Source of the DNA: Enterobacteriaceae bacterium LSJC7
Lineage (GTDB): Bacteria > Pseudomonadota > Gammaproteobacteria > Enterobacterales > Enterobacteriaceae
Length of the DNA: 64,000 nucleotides
Assembly (NCBI GenBank): GCA_000302695.1
Contig: AMFN01000005.1
Location: forward strand, 219,027-283,026
Direction: 5' to 3'
Both the position numbers and the translations under genes were made by a program. This document shows positions 58,251-64,000 of the stretch, piece after piece. The first letter of the stretch is position 1. Each line of letters starts with the position of its first letter. Below the pieces are notes generated by a model. That model ran no database searches. It was not told the DNA's origin and saw only the letters and a list, made by a program, of their open reading frames with translations.

Positions 58251-59916
58251 TCGTTCAAAATCGAAAACCTCATCACCTTCGCCGTTATGGCAGTACTGGC
58301 GCGGTCTGTCCGGCTGGAACTACTATTTTTTGCTCAAATTTGGTCTGCTGTGGACCGGTTATCTGAACTTTCACGCCATGGAGAACCTGGTCTTTATGGC
58401 GTTTTTGCTGTTCCCGCTACCCAATCTCAGACTGCACCGGCTACGCCACTGGATAGCGATCCCGGTTGGTTTTGCGCTGTTCTGGCGCGACACCTGGCTG
58501 CCGGGGCTGGACAGCATTGCAAGCCAGGGCTCACAACTGGCGGGGTTCAGCACCGATTACATCATTGACCTCGTCACACGCTTTATTAACTGGCAGATGG
58601 TGGGCGCGGCGTTTGTACTGCTAGTTGCGTACCTGTTTTTATCCCAGTGGCTGCGTGTGACCGTGTTCGTGGTGGCAGCAATGGTCTGGCTTAACGTTTT
58701 GACCATTACCGGCCCGGTTATCTCACTCACGCCTGGCGGCGGCACGCCCGCAACGGCGGCGACGGCAACCCCAGCCAGTGGCCCAACAGGTAGCGAACTT
58801 GCCGCAACAGGCGGCGGCGACATTCCGGCGCAAACAGCCCCGCCGACCTCGGAGAACCTGACTGCCTGGCTTAACAGCTTCTACGCCAGCGAAGCCAAAC
58901 GCCAGACTACGTTCCCGGAGACACTGCCAGAAGACGCGCAGCCGTTTGAGCTACTGGTTATCAACATCTGTTCACTGTCCTGGTCAGATGTAGAAGCCGC
59001 GGGGCTTGCCTCACACCCGCTGTGGACGCACTTTGACATCCTGTTCAAAAACTTTAACTCCGCAACCTCCTACAGCGGCCCGGCGGCCATCCGCCTGCTG
59101 CGCGCAAGCTGCGGTCAGCCATCGCATAAAAACCTCTACTCTCCGGCAGGCGAAAAATGCTACCTGTTCGATAACCTGGCGGCGCTGGGCTTTACCCAGC
59201 AGTTGATGCTGGACCACAACGGCGAGTTTGGCGATTTCCTCAAACAACTGCGCCAGTACGGCAACATGCAGGCCCCGCTGATGGACCAGACCGGGCTGCC
59301 GGTGGCGCTACAGTCGTTTGACGGTTCGCCAGTGTATGACGACGCGGCGGTGCTCAAGCGCTGGCTGGCGGGAGAAGGGGAGAACGCGCGCACGGCGACC
59401 TTCTTTAACCTGCTGCCGATGCACGACGGCAACCACTTCCCCGGCGTGACGAAAACCGCAGACTATAAAGTGCGCGCGCAGAAGCTGTTTGACCAGCTTG
59501 ACGCCTTTCTGGACGAACTGGAGAAATCTGGCCGTAAAGTGATGGTGGTTGTGGTGCCAGAACACGGTGCCGCACTTCAGGGCGATAAAATGCAGGTTTC
59601 TGGCCTGCGCGATATCCCAAGCCCGTCTATCACCAACGTTCCGGCAGGCGTGAAGTTTGTGGGCATGAAGGCACCGCACCAGGGCAGCGCGATTGAAATC
59701 AGCCAGCCGAGCAGCTTCCTGGCTATCTCTGAGCTGGTGGCCCGCTCGGTGGACGGCAAAAACTTTGTTGCCGACCAGGTTGACTGGAATGCGCTTACCA
59801 GCAGTCTGCCGCAGACGGCGCCGGTGTCGGAGAACTCGAACGCCGTGGTGATACAGTACCAGGGCAAGCCGTATGTGCGGCTCGGCGGCGGGAACTGGGT
59901 GCCGTATCCGCAGTAA
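58243..59916 (+). CDS. bcsG: Cellulose phosphoethanolamine transferase BcsG
   Basis: The product has 557 residues. The N-terminal part has about five membrane helices (about 25-160), a low-complexity linker follows (about 165-205, Ala/Thr/Gly/Pro-rich), then a zinc-dependent alkaline-phosphatase-fold domain in the periplasm. It moves phosphoethanolamine from lipids to cellulose. The nucleophile Ser278 (ATSYSGPAAIRLL) has the E. coli number; the Cys in VINICSLSW and the Glu-His in VVPEHGAAL are the other site residues. It is the last gene of bcsEFG, with a strong terminator after it. Phosphoethanolamine-cellulose is therefore expected. Confidence 0.97.
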   Translation: MINRSKSKTSSPSPLWQYWRGLSGWNYYFLLKFGLLWTGYLNFHAMENLVFMAFLLFPLPNLRLHRLRHWIAIPVGFALFWRDTWLPGLDSIASQGSQLAGFSTDYIIDLVTRFINWQMVGAAFVLLVAYLFLSQWLRVTVFVVAAMVWLNVLTITGPVISLTPGGGTPATAATATPASGPTGSELAATGGGDIPAQTAPPTSENLTAWLNSFYASEAKRQTTFPETLPEDAQPFELLVINICSLSWSDVEAAGLASHPLWTHFDILFKNFNSATSYSGPAAIRLLRASCGQPSHKNLYSPAGEKCYLFDNLAALGFTQQLMLDHNGEFGDFLKQLRQYGNMQAPLMDQTGLPVALQSFDGSPVYDDAAVLKRWLAGEGENARTATFFNLLPMHDGNHFPGVTKTADYKVRAQKLFDQLDAFLDELEKSGRKVMVVVVPEHGAALQGDKMQVSGLRDIPSPSITNVPAGVKFVGMKAPHQGSAIEISQPSSFLAISELVARSVDGKNFVADQVDWNALTSSLPQTAPVSENSNAVVIQYQGKPYVRLGGGNWVPYPQ

Positions 59917-59931
59917 GAAACAACCTGTCTG

Positions 59932-59958
59932 GGATGCTGGCATTGAGGCGTAGCATCC
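59932..59958. repeat. Hairpin immediately downstream of bcsG
   Basis: GGATGCT (59932-59938) and AGCATCC (59952-59958) with a 13-base loop; it precedes the true terminator. Confidence 0.5.
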
Positions 59959-59975
59959 TGAGGCGAACCCTTCAG

Positions 59976-60008
59976 AAATGGCTCTTCGGTATGAAGAGCC
60001 ATTTTTTT
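59976..60008 (+). terminator. Intrinsic terminator of bcsEFG
   Basis: AAATGGCTCTTC (59976-59987), five-base loop and GAAGAGCCATTT, followed by a T-run. Confidence 0.92.
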
Positions 60009-60191
60009 AACGCCCAACGGGGGTAAACCCACGCGCAGTGAAAAAGTCATAACACAGCGAACTTTTTAACGCATAAGCAACCCCCTTCTCCTTTGGGCAA
60101 CATAGCCTGATGCACTCACTGATAGGCGCCGCACACTTCCCTTGAGGAATATTATCTGCAATCTTATTCCTTTTGGTTCATAAGGACTTGA

Positions 60192-61853
60192 GTGATGGAT
60201 AACAAGAAAAATACCGACCCCAGTGAAGGGCAAGCCGTGACCTGGCATGCCCCAAAATGGAATGAGCATGGTAAATGCTACTGGGATGCACAGACACAGC
60301 ATGAGTCTCTAAACGCCCGGGCGAATCTTATTCTGCCGCCAACAAAAGCCATTCCCGTCATTTTCCTTCCTGGTGTAATGGGTTCGAATTTAATGTCTAC
60401 GGATGGTAACCATTCCAAAATCTGGAACGGAGACGATCTGATTGATACTTTCCTGGAATGGCGCAGGAAAAATGGTGAAACACGGCGCACTTTATTGAAC
60501 CCTGACAGCACTGTAGTCGACAACAGCGGCAAAGTTAGCCAGGAAATTCACTCTCTCATCACGGATGACGGCAAGCTGTTCCCAACTCGCAAGCAGCGGG
60601 GCTGGGGCGAAGTTTTGTTTTTTAGCTATGGTAAATTTCTGAGCGTGTTTCAGGGAGCGCTGCTCGACAACTGGCAACGCCAGATACAGACGAGCGTATC
60701 CGACACGCCCGGTGAAACACAGCATGCGGCGTTAACCCACCTTGTCGGCCAGCGCCTTAAAACCGAAGAAAGCAAAGAATCGGTATTAAGCGAGGCCGAG
60801 CTTCAGCATTTCACCAGTTTTTTATTTCCGGTACATGTGTTTGGCTACAACTGGCTTGAGGATAATGCCGTCTCTGCTGAGCGGCTGGGGAAGTATATTG
60901 ATGAGGTGATTGTAACCTACCGGCATAAACACGGCGGCGGGATGGCTTTTCCTGAAGGGAAGGAAAAAGTCATTCTTGTCACTCACTCTATGGGGGGGCT
61001 GGTTGCCCGTCATGCTTCACAGGTGCTCGGCTACCAGGACAAAATTCTGGGCATTGTCCACGGGGTTATCCCTGACCAGGGGTCACCAGCGGCATACCGG
61101 CGCATGAAAGTCGGTGCGGCGCAGGAAGGAGCAGCAGGGCTTGTTATGGGCAAAACAGCGAAAGAACTGATGCCTGTTCTGGCAAGAGCACCGGCACCAT
61201 TGCAACTATTGCCGTCTGCACGCTATTTCAACGGTTCTCCCTGGCTCACAGTGCAGTCTGGTGATACCGATAATCGGGATTTAAAACTGCCTAAAAACCA
61301 GGACCCGTTTGGCGAAATCTACCTGAATAAGACCCTCTGGTGGCGGCTATATGAGTCGGATATTATTGATAAAGATGAATTAATTAGTGAAAGCAACTGG
61401 AAAGAGTATTCAACCTCAATAGTCGACATCGTAAAGCCTTTTATCCTTGATCTTGAGTATAAATATCATCCTAATACTTACGCATTTTATGGGAAGAGTA
61501 TCCCTTCAGATGGGACATTAACATGGAAAAAAACCTTTATTACCTATCCCAAAAACATGCACGAGGGCGAAAAACGTCTCCCTAATAACTACCAGGAAGT
61601 ACCACTTCCTTATAACCGTTCACGTTATTATAAACTAACATCATCAGAAACACCTGGAGATGGAACAGTACCTCAGGAATCGCTTTATGCAATCCGGAAT
61701 TTTCCAGAAATAAAAAGCGTACTTGCCACAAAAGTGGATCATCAAGGCGCCTATAATGTTGATAGCCTTATAGATATTCAAAAAAGACCGGCACTTCAAT
61801 TCACATTAAGGGCTATTATTAAAATGGTACAGGAGGTGCAATGTTCTTGTTAA
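60192..61853 (+). CDS. PGAP1-like lipase, probable type VI secretion effector of the Tle4 type
   Basis: The product has 553 residues with ribosome site ATAAGGA and no signal peptide. The alpha/beta-hydrolase core has VIFLPGVMGSNLM at about 53-67, the nucleophile elbow THSMGGL with Ser266, Asp490 (PGDGTVPQ) and His517 (VDHQGAYN) as the probable triad. This layout, with a large insertion before the acid, is that of PGAP1-like phospholipases including Tle4/TplE. No PAAR, MIX or VgrG part is attached, so it would be cargo. Two Tli4-like exported genes follow, the first overlapping by 13 bases, which fits an effector-immunity pair acting in the periplasm. No secretion-system gene is in the window. 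A plain lipase with a periplasmic partner is the alternative. Confidence 0.75.
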   Translation: MMDNKKNTDPSEGQAVTWHAPKWNEHGKCYWDAQTQHESLNARANLILPPTKAIPVIFLPGVMGSNLMSTDGNHSKIWNGDDLIDTFLEWRRKNGETRRTLLNPDSTVVDNSGKVSQEIHSLITDDGKLFPTRKQRGWGEVLFFSYGKFLSVFQGALLDNWQRQIQTSVSDTPGETQHAALTHLVGQRLKTEESKESVLSEAELQHFTSFLFPVHVFGYNWLEDNAVSAERLGKYIDEVIVTYRHKHGGGMAFPEGKEKVILVTHSMGGLVARHASQVLGYQDKILGIVHGVIPDQGSPAAYRRMKVGAAQEGAAGLVMGKTAKELMPVLARAPAPLQLLPSARYFNGSPWLTVQSGDTDNRDLKLPKNQDPFGEIYLNKTLWWRLYESDIIDKDELISESNWKEYSTSIVDIVKPFILDLEYKYHPNTYAFYGKSIPSDGTLTWKKTFITYPKNMHEGEKRLPNNYQEVPLPYNRSRYYKLTSSETPGDGTVPQESLYAIRNFPEIKSVLATKVDHQGAYNVDSLIDIQKRPALQFTLRAIIKMVQEVQCSC

Positions 61854-62956
61854 CCCCACTAACAAATCAACTGCATCTTATCACGTCTGCCCTACTCATG
61901 TGCGGGACGTTATTTTTTGCACCAAAGACAGAGGCTGCCGCATTAACTCAAAAGGAAAAATCCGTGGTGGAAAAATTATTTATTGAAACAAAACCACAAT
62001 GTATTGGACGCTATTTAATTGACGTCCCATTATCATTCAATAATAAACTCACTAATGTAATAACTGTTGACGATTTCCGCATTGAGAGTAAACCGCTATA
62101 TCCTCCTGCCTTCCAGCAGAGAGTAACTCTGCGAGAAAAAGAACTTAATGATGCCATCAATAAACCCGGCAACAAGCCAGAAAATGCCCCTTTCATCAAA
62201 CAAGTCATCCAGTTACCTGAAAAAAGAGGGGTTATTTTTGACCATAACGAACCGAGAAGAGATGATTCCAGCAGACTACTGGAGGCCCAAGTCTACATAA
62301 ACAACATAGCGTTTGTTATTACTACAAAAATCATGGATCTATCATCTCCAAGATATTCCGAGAAGAAACAAACTTTCATTAAAGCTGGATTTACTGAGGC
62401 AGAGTTAAATAATAAAAATGAAAAACTGATTGCGCTGCAATCTCTTATATCCCGTCTCAGCGGCCGTCAGGACGACGCTATTCCCACAGAAAAAGGCCTG
62501 TGTATTCCCTACGGTTTTATTAAAGATGACGCCGCTGTTCATAAAGAGAAAGTGTCATTCTCTTATGAAAACAGTGACTTTAATTATGGGCTGGATTTCA
62601 GTAATACACTTAAAGGCTCACAGGACACCTTAATGAACAGAGGCCCTGAAATTGAAGCCGTGCTGGCACAAACCACGTTACTGCGCACGATAAAAAAAGG
62701 AGCGTTTAACCGCGGCGGCATCAATAACCAGGAATGGCTGATTGCTGGCGTGAAGGAAAGCAACGAACTGAACGCCACTCTTCCTTTCTTTGATTTCGTG
62801 CTGTATGCAAATGAAGATGTGGGCAGCCCGACAAAACCCTGGCTCGCCATGGCCCTGAGCAACCGGGATAAAAAAACGCAGTATAACGAAGCGCAGATGG
62901 TCGAAATCTGGGAGCGGCTGGTCAATTCGCTGCGCTATCGGCCCGGTGCTTTTTAA
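61841..62956 (+). CDS. Tli4-type exported immunity protein, copy 1
   Basis: The product has 371 residues. The start ATG has a strong site (AGGAGGTGCA) and overlaps the lipase gene by 13 bases. The N-terminal signal peptide (about 1-33, helix LHLITSALLMCGTLFF) suggests a periplasmic protein. The mature part starts with a conserved CIGRYLIDVP at about 52-62 and includes the second conserved segment PTEKGLCIPYGFI at about 215-227, each with one Cys. The C-terminal domain ends in EIWERLVNSLRYRPG. The order and motifs fit Tli4-family immunity proteins, which bind and block a Tle4 lipase in the periplasm. A tandem copy follows. Confidence 0.78.
   Translation: MFLLTPLTNQLHLITSALLMCGTLFFAPKTEAAALTQKEKSVVEKLFIETKPQCIGRYLIDVPLSFNNKLTNVITVDDFRIESKPLYPPAFQQRVTLREKELNDAINKPGNKPENAPFIKQVIQLPEKRGVIFDHNEPRRDDSSRLLEAQVYINNIAFVITTKIMDLSSPRYSEKKQTFIKAGFTEAELNNKNEKLIALQSLISRLSGRQDDAIPTEKGLCIPYGFIKDDAAVHKEKVSFSYENSDFNYGLDFSNTLKGSQDTLMNRGPEIEAVLAQTTLLRTIKKGAFNRGGINNQEWLIAGVKESNELNATLPFFDFVLYANEDVGSPTKPWLAMALSNRDKKTQYNEAQMVEIWERLVNSLRYRPGAF
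62407..62766. repeat. Direct repeat unit A in the tandem immunity genes
   Basis: 360 bases that match 63641-64000 at 355 positions. The repeat may continue past the window edge. The last 166 bases compared are identical. Confidence 0.95.
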
Positions 62957-63074
62957 CAAAAAGTCCTGCCGGACCAGGTAACGCCGCACGCTGAACGACA
63001 ACCGCCAGCACAGGTAGCTGGGCTGGCGGGCATGTAATGTCGATTCAGTCTTACGCACAGGTACAGGAGGTGCC

Positions 63075-64000
63075 ATGCCCTTATTCATCAACATGACAGC
63101 GCAACCGCGCATCATCACATCGGCTCTGACCTTATGTGGAGCATTGCTTTTTGTACCCGCGATACCGGCAGCAGCGTCAACGCCACAGAACACGGACGTG
63201 GTGGCAACATTGTTCTCAGAGACAAAGCCGCAATGTATTGGTCGTTATATCATTGACGTTCCGGTATCATTCAATAACCAACTCACCAACGTGATAACCA
63301 TTGACGGTTTCCGCATTGAGAGTAAACCGCTTTATCTTTCTGCTTTCCAGCAGAGAGTAATTCTACGAGAAAAAGAACTTAATGATGCGATTCATCAATC
63401 TGGCAATAAGCAGGAAAACGCCCCTTTCGTAAAAGAAATCATTCGTCTCCCGGAAAACAAAGGCATTATTTTCGATCATAATGAGTCTGAAACGCCGGAT
63501 ATGTATCGGCAAATTGAAGCACACTACTACATCAATAATATTGCTTTCATTATCACGACAGATATTCGTGACTTTTCCGATCCCAGGCATTATGAAAAAA
63601 AGAAAAAATACCTGGCAAGGGGATTTACAGAGGCAGATGCAAATAATAAAAATGAAAAACTGATTGCGCTGCAATCTCTTATTTCCCGTCTCAGCGGCCG
63701 TCAGGACGACGCCATTCCCACAGAAAAAGGTCTGTGTATTCCCTACGGTTTTATTAAAGATGATGCCGCTGTTCATAAAGAGAAAGTGTCATTCTCTTAT
63801 GAAAACAGTGACTTTAATTATGGGCTGGACTTCAGTAATACACTTAAAGGCTCACAGGACACCTTAATGAACAGAGGCCCTGAAATTGAAGCCGTGCTGG
63901 CACAAACCACGTTACTGCGCACGATAAAAAAAGGAGCGTTTAACCGCGGCGGCATCAATAACCAGGAATGGCTGATTGCTGGCGTGAAGGAAAGCAACGA
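63075..64000 (+). CDS. Tli4-type exported immunity protein, copy 2 (partial, runs off the window)
   Basis: Starting at an ATG with AGGAGGTGCC (the same site as copy 1), the frame is open to the window end (308 codons seen). Signal peptide about 1-34 (ITSALTLCGALLFVPAIPAAA). The N-terminal 188 codons are homologous to copy 1 but diverged (CIGRYIIDVPVSFNN in place of CIGRYLIDVPLSFNN). From 63641 on, the DNA equals copy 1 (62407 on) except for five bases in 360, all synonymous. Both copies have exactly 188 codons before that point. It is therefore a tandem duplicate with a homogenised C-terminal half. It could be immunity to a variant effector. Confidence 0.78.
   Translation, partial: MPLFINMTAQPRIITSALTLCGALLFVPAIPAAASTPQNTDVVATLFSETKPQCIGRYIIDVPVSFNNQLTNVITIDGFRIESKPLYLSAFQQRVILREKELNDAIHQSGNKQENAPFVKEIIRLPENKGIIFDHNESETPDMYRQIEAHYYINNIAFIITTDIRDFSDPRHYEKKKKYLARGFTEADANNKNEKLIALQSLISRLSGRQDDAIPTEKGLCIPYGFIKDDAAVHKEKVSFSYENSDFNYGLDFSNTLKGSQDTLMNRGPEIEAVLAQTTLLRTIKKGAFNRGGINNQEWLIAGVKESN
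63641..64000. repeat. Direct repeat unit B in the tandem immunity genes
   Basis: Partner of 62407-62766, offset 1234 bases. The five differences lie within the first 190 bases of the unit. Confidence 0.95.

Overview
The window comes from an enteric gamma-proteobacterium of the Enterobacteriaceae that is neither Escherichia nor Salmonella. The backbone follows the yhiN-to-bcsG segment of the E. coli chromosome, with proteins of the same lengths and motifs (pitA, uspB, uspA, rsmJ, prlC, rlmJ, gor, yhjC, yhjD, yhjE, yhjG, yhjJ, dctA, pdeK, bcsRQABZC, bcsEFG). Several E. coli neighbours are missing (dtpB, arsRBC, pdeH, kdgK) and other modules sit in their places. The genus cannot be fixed from the sequence alone.

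Positions 1-4.7 kb hold a two-partner secretion pair on the minus strand: a filamentous-haemagglutinin-type exoprotein (tpsA) followed by its outer-membrane transporter (tpsB, cut by the window edge), with a terminator-like hairpin between them and a long AT-rich leader upstream. From 4.7 to 12.2 kb lies an accessory block: a secreted alpha/beta hydrolase, an OmpR/CusR-type two-component system, a signal-peptide-bearing cupin and a carboxymuconolactone-decarboxylase-like (CMD) protein, a LysR regulator, a cytoplasmic CMD-cupin fusion, and a small DUF1471 exported protein. A composite CusR-like operator with fixed geometry precedes the two-component genes, the cupin-CMD pair and the DUF1471 gene, which suggests one small regulon. 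A lipoprotein of unknown function follows.

From 14.2 to 26 kb is conserved backbone, interrupted by a beta-carbonic anhydrase/SulP anion transporter operon where E. coli has dtpB. From 26 to 33.4 kb is a second accessory block: a fasciclin-domain protein with an ECF sigma factor and RskA-type anti-sigma factor, an unknown small protein, a nucleoside hydrolase/LacI/MFS catabolic operon with two identical operator-like repeats, and an OB-fold stress protein. The backbone resumes with yhjE, yhjD, yhjC next to a short-chain dehydrogenase, yhjG, yhjJ, dctA and pdeK.

From 45.8 to 59.9 kb is a complete type II cellulose locus: bcsRQABZC leftward and bcsEFG rightward, including the phosphoethanolamine transferase BcsG and the c-di-GMP receptors BcsA (PilZ) and BcsE. 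Next to it lie the EAL-domain phosphodiesterase PdeK and a two-partner adhesin further away, so surface and biofilm functions are well represented. The window ends with a lipase of the type VI secretion Tle4 type followed by two tandem immunity-like genes (Tli4 type). Their C-terminal halves are almost identical in DNA and differ only at synonymous sites over the 360 bases that can be compared; the second gene runs off the window.
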